A stretch of DNA of 64,000 bases from Butyrivibrio hungatei. Lineage in GTDB: Bacteria; Bacillota; Clostridia; Lachnospirales; Lachnospiraceae. Position 1 is the stretch's first letter. Each line of letters opens with the position of its first letter. Location: assembly GCF_900101605.1 (NCBI RefSeq), contig NZ_FMUR01000003.1, forward strand, positions 62,001-126,000. Direction: 5' to 3'. The notes below the pieces were generated by a model. It made no database searches. It worked only from the letters and a program-made list of their open reading frames with translations, and had not been told where the DNA came from. Shown piece by piece: positions 17,733-27,341 of this stretch. The position numbers and the translations under genes are program-made.

Positions 17733-19427
17733 TTATTCCACTGAATTTATGAGTGCAAACACCTCTTCTTTTATGGCTTTGTTGACATTAAGAGCGTTCT
17801 CTCCCGAGTCTCTGTTTGAATAAAAATAGAACTTTATCTTAGGCTCTGTTCCGCTTGGCCTTATGGCAAACCAAGAACCGTTTTCAAGGAACAGTCTTAT
17901 CGCATTCTGCGGAGGAATATCCTCATATCCGTTTATATAATCGATTACTTTGCTTACCTTAGAGCCAGCAACTTCTGTCGGGATATTCTCCCTAAACCAC
18001 TTCATCATGCGCTGAATACGCTGTGCTCCGGGGATTCCCTCAAGAATAATATTGGGTTCGTCTTCCGCAAAATAACCGTACTTTGCATAGATCTCCTGAA
18101 GTACATCAAACAGCGTCTTACCCTGCTTTCTGTAATACGCAGCGGCTTCCGCAACAAGCATACCCGCGGAGATTCCGTCTTTATCCCTTATATCCTCACA
18201 TGCCGCATATCCTACAGATTCCTCATATCCAAAAAGATATGTGTATCCATTATCGTGAAGATAAGGAATCTTGCCGCAGATATTCTTAAATCCCGTAAGA
18301 GTCTCGAACATCTCTACACCGTAGGCTTTCGCCATCACGGTAGAAAGAGTCGAAGTAACGATACTCTTTACCATCGCGCCCTTTTGAGGAAGTGTTCCTG
18401 CTGTCTTATGTCCCTCAAGGATATAATTTACAAGAAGATATCCCGTCTGATTGCCGTTGAGCGGAACATAGTTGCCGTTGTCATCCCTTATCTCTATGGC
18501 AAATCTGTCCGCATCGGGATCTGTAGCCATAAGAAGCTCGGCGCCAAATTCTCTTCCGTACTGTTCGCTTAACTTAAACGCCTTTGGATCTTCGGGATTG
18601 GGATATCCTACCGTCGTAAAATTGGGATCGGGATGTTCCTGTTCGGGAACTATCTTCCAGTTCGTAAATCCCCTGTCTTTTAACATCTGTCTGAAAGGAA
18701 TTGAACCACAGCCGTTTAAAGGTGTGTAAACAAGCGGTATCGAAAGATCAAGTTCATCGCCTTCATGTATAGCCATTCCCTCGATCTTATCAAGATACTC
18801 TCTGTCATACTCATCGCCCAGAACAACGATCTTGCCGCTCGCAACGCCTTCATTAAAGTCAGACTTCTTTATTCCCGTCCAGATATCAACTTTTGATATC
18901 ATCTCAGTCATACCGTCCGCAACTTCCGCAGATACCTGGCAGCCGTCATCCCAGTACGCCTTGTATCCGTTGTATTCTCTGGGATTATGCGAAGCTGTAA
19001 TATTTATTCCGGAGACCGTCTTAAGCCTTCTTATCATGAAAGCAAGTTCGGGTGTGGGCCTTAGGTCCGGAAAGGTATAAACTTTAATGCCGTTTGCAGC
19101 AAATATTCCTGCGGCAAGACGTGAGAACTCTTTGGAAAAGTGTCTTGGATCATGCGCGATAACAACGCCCTTTTCCATAGCCTCTTTTCCGCATTTTATA
19201 ATATAATCGGCAATTCCCTGCGACGCCTTACCAACAGTTAAAAAGTTCATCATATTGGTTCCGGCTCCGACTTTGCCTCTAAGTCCGGCTGTTCCAAAAG
19301 CAAGGTCCTGATAGAATCTTTCTTCTTTTTCTTTCTCGTTGTCTTTTATCTTATAAAGCTCTGCCTTAAGCGGATCGTCCTCCGAAAGATGTGACATCCA
19401 CTCATCATATCTCTTGTTGTAATCCAT
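17733..19427 (-). CDS. pgcA: Phosphoglucomutase/phosphomannomutase, alpha-D-phosphohexomutase family
   Basis: 564 residues, the usual length for the PgcA-type alpha-phosphoglucomutases of Firmicutes. It interconverts glucose-1-phosphate and glucose-6-phosphate (or the mannose pair), feeding glycogen and cell-surface sugar synthesis. Phosphoserine loop TASHNP with S146; metal-binding DPDADR; sugar-binding and phosphate-binding motifs towards the end (GYEESVG and PSGTEPKIKFY). ATG 19427 with AGGGGG upstream. Lies in an operon between the RNA methyltransferase (24-base gap) and the diguanylate cyclase. Substrate preference between glucose and mannose cannot be decided. Confidence 0.93.
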   Translation of the reverse strand: MDYNKRYDEWMSHLSEDDPLKAELYKIKDNEKEKEERFYQDLAFGTAGLRGKVGAGTNMMNFLTVGKASQGIADYIIKCGKEAMEKGVVIAHDPRHFSKEFSRLAAGIFAANGIKVYTFPDLRPTPELAFMIRRLKTVSGINITASHNPREYNGYKAYWDDGCQVSAEVADGMTEMISKVDIWTGIKKSDFNEGVASGKIVVLGDEYDREYLDKIEGMAIHEGDELDLSIPLVYTPLNGCGSIPFRQMLKDRGFTNWKIVPEQEHPDPNFTTVGYPNPEDPKAFKLSEQYGREFGAELLMATDPDADRFAIEIRDDNGNYVPLNGNQTGYLLVNYILEGHKTAGTLPQKGAMVKSIVTSTLSTVMAKAYGVEMFETLTGFKNICGKIPYLHDNGYTYLFGYEESVGYAACEDIRDKDGISAGMLVAEAAAYYRKQGKTLFDVLQEIYAKYGYFAEDEPNIILEGIPGAQRIQRMMKWFRENIPTEVAGSKVSKVIDYINGYEDIPPQNAIRLFLENGSWFAIRPSGTEPKIKFYFYSNRDSGENALNVNKAIKEEVFALINSVE

Positions 19428-19451
19428 ATCATTACCCCCTTATCTATTTAT

Positions 19452-20276
19452 TTAAAAAATTTTTTGAAGTTCCCAAAAAGTAACGGCACTGCATGCCGCA
19501 ACATTCAAAGAATCAACTCCGTGTGCCATCGGGATCTTAACGCAATAATCCGAAGCTTTAATAGTCTCCTGTTTAAGGCCGTAACCTTCAGATCCAAGAA
19601 GTATCGCAAGTTTATCCTCTTTTGCAAGTTTCTTGTCATCGATTGAAAGAGTATTGTCGGAAAGCGCCAGAGCAACGCTCTTAAAGCCCATGCTCCTAAT
19701 TTCCTCAAGCTCTTTACCCGATGTAAGAAATGTCCACGGAATCTGAAACACGGTTCCCATACTGACTCTTATGGCTCTTCTGTAAAGAGGATCGCTGCTG
19801 CCTTTTGTAAAAAGAACCGCATCCATATTAAGCGCCGCCGCATTTCTCATAATGGCGCCGACATTTGTGGGATTTGAAACATTTTCAAGAACAGCCACTC
19901 TCTTTGCATCCTTGCAGATCTCAGAAGCACTCTTTAGTTTCTTTCTCTTCATCGCACAGAGAACTCCTCTTGTGATGTTATATCCCGTGATCTTTTTAAG
20001 CACTTCTTCCGCGGCAACATATATCTTTACAGAAGGAAATTTATCCAGTCTTTCAATTACTCCCTTTGCCTCTTTATCCAGCTCTTCCCTCGAAACAAGC
20101 AAAGAAAACGGCTCATATCCCGCATCAAGCGCCCTGCCTATGACTATTGCACTTTCTGCTATAAAAAGTCCTTCATCGGGCTCATTTATATGATAAAGCC
20201 GGTTTTCCGAAAGAACATTGTAGATTTCAAGCTCGGGGATTTCAAGTGTATCAACGGATATCATATTTTCACGCAT
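19452..20276 (-). CDS. TrmH/SpoU-family RNA 2'-O-methyltransferase
   Basis: About 274 residues. N-terminal RNA-binding part (substrate-recognition domain) followed by a SPOUT knot domain with the three SpoU motifs: NPTNVGAIMRNAAAL, LLGSEGYGL and IPMAHGVDSLNVAACSAV. Methylates a ribose in tRNA or rRNA using S-adenosylmethionine; the site is not predictable. The longest frame starts with TTG at 20282. ATG 20276 is preferred because it overlaps the stop of the upstream acetyltransferase gene by eight bases (ATGCGTGA), which implies translational coupling. No strong ribosome binding site of its own. Confidence 0.87.
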   Translation of the reverse strand: MRENMISVDTLEIPELEIYNVLSENRLYHINEPDEGLFIAESAIVIGRALDAGYEPFSLLVSREELDKEAKGVIERLDKFPSVKIYVAAEEVLKKITGYNITRGVLCAMKRKKLKSASEICKDAKRVAVLENVSNPTNVGAIMRNAAALNMDAVLFTKGSSDPLYRRAIRVSMGTVFQIPWTFLTSGKELEEIRSMGFKSVALALSDNTLSIDDKKLAKEDKLAILLGSEGYGLKQETIKASDYCVKIPMAHGVDSLNVAACSAVTFWELQKIF

Positions 20277-20841
20277 TTTCAATGTCCCATTTTCCGAATT
20301 TCACTTCTCCGGGATTACTTGTATGATCTCCCAGCATTTTTTCCATCCATATCATGTCGTACCATTTTTCGAACTTATATCCCGAATCATGGAATATTCC
20401 GACAAGACTGTATCCGAGACTCTTATGGAAATGAAAACTGTCATTTGTAAGATTGTCGTCTTTCTTATCATCCGAAAGATATGCTATACACGCGTTCAGA
20501 TTCAAGATCCCCATATCTTTCAAAGACTTTTCAAGTGCATCGTAAAGGAGTTTTCCCACTCCTTTTCTTTTCACATCTTCTCTGACATATACGGTCGTCT
20601 CAACCGACCAGTCATAGGCGCGTCTTCCTTTAAAGCTTGTCGCATAGGCATATCCCAGTATCTCACCGTTTTCCGTAGCTTTGATATACGGATATTTTGA
20701 AGAAATATCTCTTATCCTTCCCTCAAACTCTTCAAGTGAAGGAACTTCATACTCAAAAGAAATTGCTGTCTTTTCAACGTAAGGAGCATAAATTGCAAGA
20801 AGTTCTCCCGCATCTTCTACGCTTACCTTTTCAACTGTCAT
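20269..20841 (-). CDS. GNAT N-acetyltransferase, phosphinothricin-acetyltransferase-like
   Basis: 190 residues, single GNAT fold. The N-terminus matches the Pat/Bar group (VEDAGELLAIYAPYVEKTAISFE). YAYATSFKGRRAYDWSVE and VYVREDVKRKGVGKLLYDAL contain the acetyl-CoA pyrophosphate loop (RKGVGK). Such enzymes acetylate free amines such as methionine sulfoximine or related amino-acid analogues. The start ATG shares a base with the upstream stop (TAATG), and the 3' end overlaps the TrmH gene by eight bases, so this is a tightly packed operon. The C-terminus is some 15 residues longer than typical family members. Confidence 0.85.
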   Translation of the reverse strand: MTVEKVSVEDAGELLAIYAPYVEKTAISFEYEVPSLEEFEGRIRDISSKYPYIKATENGEILGYAYATSFKGRRAYDWSVETTVYVREDVKRKGVGKLLYDALEKSLKDMGILNLNACIAYLSDDKKDDNLTNDSFHFHKSLGYSLVGIFHDSGYKFEKWYDMIWMEKMLGDHTSNPGEVKFGKWDIENA

Positions 20842-22517
20842 TACTTAAATGCCTCTCTTTCCATCTCGCTTACAAGCTTACTTATTGTTCCGTCTTTAAA
20901 CGGACTGAGCAGTCCGACCTGTGCAAGTTCATTCTCATAAAAATCCTTTGCGGAAAGTTTGCACAGCTCAAGATAATGTCTCCATGCATCATCAAAATCT
21001 TTATCCATCCACACCTTAAACTGCATCGCAACAACGCTCGCAAGAACATAATCGATGTAATAAAAAGGAAGTCCGAATATATGAAGCTGTTTCTGCCAGA
21101 ATCCGCCCTGTCCGAGAAATTCATCATCTTCATAATCCATCTCGGGCCTGTACGTCTTTTCAAGCTCCATCCACGCTTCTTTTCTCTGCTTCGGAGTCAT
21201 ATCCGGATTATCATATACGATATGCTGGAATTCATCAACCATGCAACCGTAAGGAACAAAGCTGATTGAATCCTCAAGATGCATCTTGAAATACTCTTTT
21301 TCTTTTTCACCAAAAAACTTCTTCATCCATCCGTATGTGAAATATTCCATTGACATCGAATGAATCTCGGCAGTTTCCATCGTTATATCGAGATTTTCAA
21401 GAATTTCCTCATTCCTTGTAACATAGCCCTGAAAAGCATGTCCGCACTCGTGCGTTATAACATCAATATCTCCGCTCGTTCCGTTAAAATTGGCAAATAT
21501 GATCGGAGCCTTGTACTTCGGCAGATATTCCATATATCCGCCCTGTTTCTTGTTCTTTCTTCCAAGCACGTCAAAGAACTCGTTATCCATCATAAAATCA
21601 ATAAATTCAGCCGTCTCAGGCGAAAGTTCCCTGTACATCTCCTGTCCGGCTTTCATTATCTGTTCCGGAGTTCCGATGGGGCAGGGATTTCCCTCTTTGA
21701 AAAAGACTTCATGATCGTAGTATTTGAGCTTATCTACACCGATCTGTTTTCTTCTCTCTTCATTTATCTTTGATACAAGAGGAACAAAAGACTCTTTTAT
21801 CTGCTTTCTGAAACTCTCAACTTCTTTTCTTCTGTACGAGTTTCTGATCATCCTGTTATAACCAAGCTCGACAAAAGAATCATAACCAAGCGCCTTTGCC
21901 TGCGCCGTTCTGTTTTTTACGAGTTTATCGAAGATATCATCAAGTTCATCCGTAACCGTAAGAAAATAGTCAGAATAAGCTTTCCAGGCTCTCTTCCTGA
22001 CTTCTCTGTCCTTACCCGTCTGAAACTTTCTCAAAAGAGAAAGATTATAGATTTCTCCGTCAAAAGGAATTTTTGCAGACGCGATGATATTGTCATATCT
22101 GCTGACAAGGGCATTCTCCTCCTGCATAAGAGGGAGAATCTCATCGCTTATAGACTTGCTTGCAAGTTCGATATTTTTAAAAGCAACTTTACCGATCTTC
22201 TCTTCCATATAATCTCTGTAGGGAGAGTTGAAAAGAACTTTCTTATACTCGTTCTCGAGCTGTTCAATGACCGGAAGTTGCTCGTCAATATACTCTTTCT
22301 CGGCTGCATAGAATTTATCCGATGTATCTATATCATGCCTGAAATTGCCGATTCGTATAGTCGAAACTATATCGCTGCTAAGTTCATAATACTTTTTATG
22401 AATCTCAAACTGCTCCTCACCGCTTGCAGCATTTTTGCTACTCTCGATTAGGCTCTCATATTTCTGCTTCACTTCGTCAATATCAAAGCGCTTATACGGG
22501 ATTTCCGAAAATTTCAT
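20841..22517 (-). CDS. M3-family oligoendopeptidase (PepF-like)
   Basis: About 558 residues. Zinc metallopeptidase with HEXXH in ITHECGHAFQ and a downstream glutamate in ETAEIHSMSMEYF as third ligand. The start (FSEIPYKRFD) and end (LCKLSAKDFYENELAQVGLLSPF) fit the M3 oligoendopeptidase F-related group of Firmicutes. Cytoplasmic, cuts short peptides. The longest frame starts with TTG at 22538; ATG 22517 is chosen because GAAGGA is about nine bases upstream. First gene of the operon running to 15224. Confidence 0.88.
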   Translation of the reverse strand: MKFSEIPYKRFDIDEVKQKYESLIESSKNAASGEEQFEIHKKYYELSSDIVSTIRIGNFRHDIDTSDKFYAAEKEYIDEQLPVIEQLENEYKKVLFNSPYRDYMEEKIGKVAFKNIELASKSISDEILPLMQEENALVSRYDNIIASAKIPFDGEIYNLSLLRKFQTGKDREVRKRAWKAYSDYFLTVTDELDDIFDKLVKNRTAQAKALGYDSFVELGYNRMIRNSYRRKEVESFRKQIKESFVPLVSKINEERRKQIGVDKLKYYDHEVFFKEGNPCPIGTPEQIMKAGQEMYRELSPETAEFIDFMMDNEFFDVLGRKNKKQGGYMEYLPKYKAPIIFANFNGTSGDIDVITHECGHAFQGYVTRNEEILENLDITMETAEIHSMSMEYFTYGWMKKFFGEKEKEYFKMHLEDSISFVPYGCMVDEFQHIVYDNPDMTPKQRKEAWMELEKTYRPEMDYEDDEFLGQGGFWQKQLHIFGLPFYYIDYVLASVVAMQFKVWMDKDFDDAWRHYLELCKLSAKDFYENELAQVGLLSPFKDGTISKLVSEMEREAFK

Positions 22518-22627
22518 AGATATTAATCCTTCTTTCAAATATTAAAGCTCGATAATACTGAGCTAATTGATTACTTAATCGTATTAATTCTACCATAAAT
22601 CTCGGAGATAACATCCATAGTTTTCTA

Positions 22628-23251
22628 TCACCAATCCGAACCGAAATCAGTATAACCGGAATCCCAGCTATCTGAGCTCCATCCGCTGTCATAGCTGTTA
22701 TTGTAATCGTAATTGTCATAGTAATAGTTATCACTTCCGTCATAACCGCTTCTGCGATTGGATTCACTGCATCTCATAGCAACAACTGACAGCGCCAAAA
22801 TTAAAATATAAATTAAGACACCTGAAATACTTATTCCGGTTCTATTCAACGTACGAGATAATCTTTCTCCCTTAGTACCATTTCGAATCGAAGAAATATC
22901 CATGTCTAAATATGGATTCTTATAAGATTTTATACTGCGGCTCGGAGTATCACCAGCATAATAATGTTGTTTCTGGTTGATTATCTCTTTCTGAAGCCTG
23001 TCATAGAGTTCACCGACAGCAAAAGCCTCGTCAGTTCCTCTGTAGCGGACCGCCCTGCTTCCGTCGTCTTTATTCTTATATACTACAAAGTCACCTGACA
23101 CTTCATCCTTATATATACCAAAAGCTCTGGGCTCCTTATAATCTTCTCCGATAAAAAATCTGGTCTTTTCCGAAGTATAACCATTTAATTCACAATACTC
23201 TTTTAATGAATCAATTGTTTTTGGCTTATTTCCGCCACTTAAAAGGCTCAT
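22628..23251 (-). CDS. Hypothetical membrane protein with Tyr/Asp/Ser-rich tail
   Basis: 207 residues, family not recognised. A soluble N-terminal region (~1-135) includes YKDEVSGDFVVYKNKDDG and is predicted cytoplasmic. A single hydrophobic helix follows (~142-160, SGVLIYILILALSVV), then a 45-residue tail dominated by Tyr, Asp, Ser, Asn and Gly. The layout suggests a membrane-anchored protein exposing a disordered aromatic tail. ATG 23251 follows AAAGGAG at seven bases; the GTG two codons upstream is less likely. Stands between the peptidase operon and the CapA gene. Confidence 0.6.
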   Translation of the reverse strand: MSLLSGGNKPKTIDSLKEYCELNGYTSEKTRFFIGEDYKEPRAFGIYKDEVSGDFVVYKNKDDGSRAVRYRGTDEAFAVGELYDRLQKEIINQKQHYYAGDTPSRSIKSYKNPYLDMDISSIRNGTKGERLSRTLNRTGISISGVLIYILILALSVVAMRCSESNRRSGYDGSDNYYYDNYDYNNSYDSGWSSDSWDSGYTDFGSDW

Positions 23252-23375
23252 TACCACTCTCCTTTAGTTCCGATTCAATTGCAATATCGCGTATAATTAA
23301 CAATGCATTAACATTTTATCATTCAAAAACTATATTATCAATGAATAATTTTATAATGACTCTGAACGCCCCACC

Positions 23376-24938
23376 TTACTTCCAATATGCGTTTATTTCC
23401 TTGGTTTCATAGTCAAGAAGCTCTACTCCGTCATATGTATGCGCGATTGTAAAGGATGCCTCTGCGCCTGCCATAGTCTCCTTACTCTGAGCCTGGTCGG
23501 CGCGGAAGTTTCCAAGTGAGTAATAGACAAGCATCTTACCGCCGTCAGGCCTGTCAAGCATCTCAGTTTTCTGGACGACGTGGGGATGCGTACCGATTAC
23601 TACATCTGCGCCGCCTTCCGCAAAGAGCTCTGCAAAATGCTCCTGTGAAGGTGTGACTTCTTTGTTGTACTCATCTCCCCAATGGGCAAAAACAATTACA
23701 AAATCCGCTTCTTTCCTTGCGCTCTCAATATCACTTATCAATTTATTTCCTTGTTCGTTTACTGCTGACTCCTTCGTTTCATTAAAAGCAGCCTTTTTTC
23801 CCCCTATCTCTTGTGTGTCTTTTCTCGGAAGATAGTGCACCACATTGGGATAATCCTCAGATATATCCCCCGCATTAGTTCCGTAGGTATAGGAAAAAAG
23901 CGCTATCCGCATGCCATTACGGCTTATAAGCTCATACGGCCGATATTCTGTGTCTGTACTATCCTGTATGCCGACACAGGTTATCCCGGCGTCTTTATAG
24001 AAATTTACCGTAGTATCTATTCCCTGAATTCCTCTGTCGAGAGCGTGATTGTTTGCACAGGATACAACGTCAAAGCCGGCGTGACTTATTGCCTCTCCTA
24101 CTTGGATTGGAGAGCCGAAACTCGGATAGCCTCCTACCATTGATTCCTTGTCAACAAGCACAGTTTCTGCATTTAGCGCCGCTATATCGGCAGTCTGTAT
24201 CTCATCAAGAAACGGCTCGTACATAAAATCAAAGTTTCCGTTTTCCTCATTCCTTGCATACTCATAAATCGGCTCATGTATGAGATTATCGCCGAATGCG
24301 ACCACACTTACTTTACTGTCGATAGTCTTAACTCCCCAACTGTCCCACATCCAAAGTGTACAGTTTTTATCTTTATCCTCCATCAAAAAGATCGAATCAT
24401 TTTTATCCATCAATCTGATGCGACGCGCAACGGTTCCCATATCCGACGCGCACCACTTTTCCGAAACATTTCCGGCCTCATCTACATCATATATAAAAAC
24501 ATGCTGAGAGTAGTTTTTTTCATCCTTCTCTATCCAAAAAGGCCTATGCTTACCATATAGTCCGTGTTTCCACAAAAGAACTATCATCTCCTTGTCACCG
24601 TCTCTGTCTATATCTGTTACGAGAACGTCCTGAACCTTGAAATCCTTTTTGCTGACAAAAGTTGTCTCCCCGCTTGAATTAGTGACTTCGAGTTTCTTTT
24701 TCCAAAGCTTTACCATCACCCTTGAAGCACTGTCTGATGATTCACCATTGCTCTCATCCTGCAAAGCGCTTTCATCGCCATATACAGTTACCTCTTTCTC
24801 ATTCCATCTTATCCACGCAGGAATATAATTATTCCTCGCAAAAATCAAAACAACGCAAACAGCTACCGCTATTCCGAAGAATAACAGTAGCCTCTTGCAA
24901 TTTTTATCAAATTTTGGTCCGGCCTTCATCACTACCAT
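23376..24938 (-). CDS. Membrane-anchored CapA-like metallophosphatase-fold protein with extra N-terminal domain
   Basis: About 520 residues. A single N-terminal membrane anchor (~17-36, LLLFFGIAVAVCVVLIFA) puts the rest outside. Residues ~50-205 form an extra domain with a VTDIDRDGDKEMIVLLW segment resembling one blade of an FG-GAP or propeller repeat. The C-terminal part is a CapA/poly-gamma-glutamate capsule domain: VAFGDNLIHEPIY, ADIAALNAETVL, CANNHALDRG, FAHWGDEY and GTHPHVVQ, then YSLGNF. CapA family members act in poly-gamma-glutamate or cell-envelope metabolism, but no capBC synthesis genes are here. The frame reaches a GTG at 24968. ATG 24938 is preferred; it overlaps the upstream stop by seven bases, suggesting coupling to the DUF3160 lipoprotein. 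Confidence 0.82.
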   Translation of the reverse strand: MVVMKAGPKFDKNCKRLLLFFGIAVAVCVVLIFARNNYIPAWIRWNEKEVTVYGDESALQDESNGESSDSASRVMVKLWKKKLEVTNSSGETTFVSKKDFKVQDVLVTDIDRDGDKEMIVLLWKHGLYGKHRPFWIEKDEKNYSQHVFIYDVDEAGNVSEKWCASDMGTVARRIRLMDKNDSIFLMEDKDKNCTLWMWDSWGVKTIDSKVSVVAFGDNLIHEPIYEYARNEENGNFDFMYEPFLDEIQTADIAALNAETVLVDKESMVGGYPSFGSPIQVGEAISHAGFDVVSCANNHALDRGIQGIDTTVNFYKDAGITCVGIQDSTDTEYRPYELISRNGMRIALFSYTYGTNAGDISEDYPNVVHYLPRKDTQEIGGKKAAFNETKESAVNEQGNKLISDIESARKEADFVIVFAHWGDEYNKEVTPSQEHFAELFAEGGADVVIGTHPHVVQKTEMLDRPDGGKMLVYYSLGNFRADQAQSKETMAGAEASFTIAHTYDGVELLDYETKEINAYWK

Positions 24939-27172
24939 GTTTTTTCCATTCTGTAACTCTGTGTCCACTCCGGCTGAACGGGCTTATCCGTATTTTCAAC
25001 CCAGTTCCAGTCATCGTCCATATGACCGCCGTTTATCATGTCTCTCCACTGTCCGTCCGTAAGCCTGTTACTCATGGGCTGCTCAAACTGATAGAATGAA
25101 TATACGCTTCCACTACCGACGTGAAGTTCACCGTCTATAGGGAATACCACAAAAATCTTATTTGCCTTTCCGGTTCCGACTTCCAAAACAGTTCCGTTTG
25201 GATCCGTTGCAATATCTGCTATCACAGGACAAGGTGCCTGATAAGAGTCTGTAAGATTTTCAACTTCGGCATTAACTTCTCTCCAGAAATGCTCAATATT
25301 ACCGCCGTAGCAACGGATAAACTCATAATCCTCATCGGATAATTTTTCGTTTTTAAGCTCTTTTTCAGATATGGTCAAAAGAGTTCCCGCAATCTCGGAA
25401 AGCTTATCGAGATTTTCTTTTTCTTTTGCATCAATAACACCGTATCTCTCAAGCCCTTCTTTAGTCCTTTCGGAAAGGAATTTGAACCTGCTGAATACAA
25501 CAGGCTGCGTATCAACAAAGCCTCTGTCATCGGGCGTCACTTCTTCGTCTCCGCCGCCCATCTCAGCGCCTATCTGTTTCGAATAAAGGATGGTATCATG
25601 TTTGAGTTCAGCAAAAGAGCCTGTAAATGTCTCAAGATTCTTTTTTACCCACTCATCATTCTGCATATATTTTGGATACCCCGCGCCCTTCTTCTCAAGA
25701 AGAGGTCTCAAAGTATTAAGCCAGCCCGAGTACAGACTGACATTCCATAAAGAAGGCTCGTTGTTATTAAAGTGCTCTTTCGAAGCTGCCATGTTCTCAG
25801 AATAATTTTTGAAATCAGCAGCCCCCTGCGCGTTCAGTATTTCCAGAGCCTTCTCGGAGCCAAGTGCCGCAGGGACATCAAGCGCATCCGGAAGCATACG
25901 TTTTTCTCCCGCACTGTTTTCCTGAACAGCTCTGTATACAAGTTTCTGCATGATTGCTGCATCAACAGTAAATCTCTGCCCCATAAATCTGTAAGAAGGG
26001 ACCACATTTTCCTCATCCTCTTTAACGGGAATTGAATTAATCGCAGGAGGAGTCAGTTCTTTTACCGCACTCATAAATTTACCGAAAGCATCGGAATTAC
26101 CTGCAAGTGCACTCACATCAAGCTTATCTTCATAGCACTTTTTTGCTATATCCGAAAACTCGTAATATCCGGGATCGTCCGATGTTCCCGCAAAAAAGCT
26201 TGTTATATTATATATTCGCTCCCAGGACTCTGCGTTTTCCGCTATTGCAAGACTCTGAAGAAGTCCCGCTCTGACAAGCTCCTCATTGTCAAAAGCAAAA
26301 GCCGTTCTTCCGTACCACATCATTGCCCTGAAGTACTTTTCAAGTTCGGTATCGCCCTCATAGTATCCTCTCGGCTTATACTGCGAATAGTCTTCCTCTT
26401 TGCCAGTAATCCCGTTTGTAGCAACACCTTCCGCTTTAGCTATCTTGGAAAGTTCATCGTTTACAACTTGGTCAAAAGAGCCGTCACTTATGGGAGCTAC
26501 AACTCCATCATCAACCAGCTTACTTCCGATATAGAAAAACTCAGCATTCTTAAGCGCTGCAGCTTCGAATTCGGTCCCTTTAAGCGCATCATACTGCTTC
26601 TTGGTACTTTCAAGCATCTGTGCACCAAGTTTTTTTAGCTCACTTGTAAGATGATTTTTCTCCGTCTGCTTCATCAGATATGAAAAATAAAGATGATATG
26701 TATGCATAAGAGAATCTACAGTCACGAAATTAGGTCTAAGTTCATACCTGTTTTCCTCATATTCTTCAAAAAACTCATCACTCTCCGCTACTTCGACCAC
26801 AAATCCGTTTTTTATAATTGCATCTCTTCTTGCCTGCACATCATTATACTCACTTTGATTTTCAAGATTAAAGTAACCGTCCTGATGCGAATTAAATACA
26901 ACATTTGAAAAATCTTCTTTTATGGTGTAATCGGGAATGGCAGGAACCAGATTCTCGTCATAATACTTAACCTCAGAATCCCCGAGAAGGTAGACCTTAC
27001 CACTAACGGCACCGCTCGCAGCATCTTTTCCTTCTTCGGTACTCTCCGCCGAAACACTGCTTGCAGCAACGCTTCCCGCATCTGAAGGTGTGTTACTTCC
27101 GCCTTTTCCAAACGAACACCCCGGCAACACTACCAAAAAGGCCAAAATACATACAGCTATTCTTTTTTTCAT
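24932..27172 (-). CDS. DUF3160-domain lipoprotein
   Basis: 746 residues. Signal peptide with lipobox Leu-Pro-Gly-Cys (residue ~19), then a Ser/Ala-rich linker and a long helical domain of the DUF3160 type. Recognisable parts are FVTVDSLMHTYHLYFSYLM, the ELKKLGAQMLESTKKQYD region, and the C-terminal segment with PVIADIATDPNGTVLEVGTG and FPIDGELHVGSGSVYSFYQF. The function of the family is unknown; members are extracellular lipoproteins in Firmicutes. ATG 27172, GGAGACG upstream. Overlaps the CapA-like gene, so the two products probably work together at the cell surface. Confidence 0.82.
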   Translation of the reverse strand: MKKRIAVCILAFLVVLPGCSFGKGGSNTPSDAGSVAASSVSAESTEEGKDAASGAVSGKVYLLGDSEVKYYDENLVPAIPDYTIKEDFSNVVFNSHQDGYFNLENQSEYNDVQARRDAIIKNGFVVEVAESDEFFEEYEENRYELRPNFVTVDSLMHTYHLYFSYLMKQTEKNHLTSELKKLGAQMLESTKKQYDALKGTEFEAAALKNAEFFYIGSKLVDDGVVAPISDGSFDQVVNDELSKIAKAEGVATNGITGKEEDYSQYKPRGYYEGDTELEKYFRAMMWYGRTAFAFDNEELVRAGLLQSLAIAENAESWERIYNITSFFAGTSDDPGYYEFSDIAKKCYEDKLDVSALAGNSDAFGKFMSAVKELTPPAINSIPVKEDEENVVPSYRFMGQRFTVDAAIMQKLVYRAVQENSAGEKRMLPDALDVPAALGSEKALEILNAQGAADFKNYSENMAASKEHFNNNEPSLWNVSLYSGWLNTLRPLLEKKGAGYPKYMQNDEWVKKNLETFTGSFAELKHDTILYSKQIGAEMGGGDEEVTPDDRGFVDTQPVVFSRFKFLSERTKEGLERYGVIDAKEKENLDKLSEIAGTLLTISEKELKNEKLSDEDYEFIRCYGGNIEHFWREVNAEVENLTDSYQAPCPVIADIATDPNGTVLEVGTGKANKIFVVFPIDGELHVGSGSVYSFYQFEQPMSNRLTDGQWRDMINGGHMDDDWNWVENTDKPVQPEWTQSYRMEKTW

Positions 27173-27258
27173 ATTCGTCTCCTAAATATTTACCCTATCA
27201 CAATATTTTCTCCCCCATTATTATATACTAACATTCCGGACACCGAAACAAAGATTCG

Positions 27259-27312
27259 CCGGCGGCTTTTTGGCGCAGAAAAAAGCCGCCGGTCATATGA
27301 CCAACGGCTTTT
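27259..27312 (-). terminator. Two overlapping hairpins ending the sugar ABC operon
   Basis: Hairpin A: CCGGCGGCTTTTT (27259-27271) pairs with AAAAAGCCGCCGG (27280-27292). Hairpin B: AAAAGCCG / CGGCTTTT around the palindrome GGTCATATGACC (27281-27312). They share the same GCCG block, so they exclude each other. Both lie just after the permease stop at 27342. Confidence 0.8.
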
Positions 27313-27341
27313 CATATCAATATCAAAGAAACTTATTTCTA

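Noticed and set aside
20697..21269. Plus-strand open frame opposite the peptidase
   Set aside because: Antisense to the conserved C-terminal half of the M3 peptidase; no initiation signal and no recognisable domain.
16215..22517. Functional pathway linking the peptidase, acetyltransferase, methyltransferase, mutase and cyclase
   Set aside because: The genes are closely packed, but the activities do not form a recognisable pathway; co-transcription is the only link supported.
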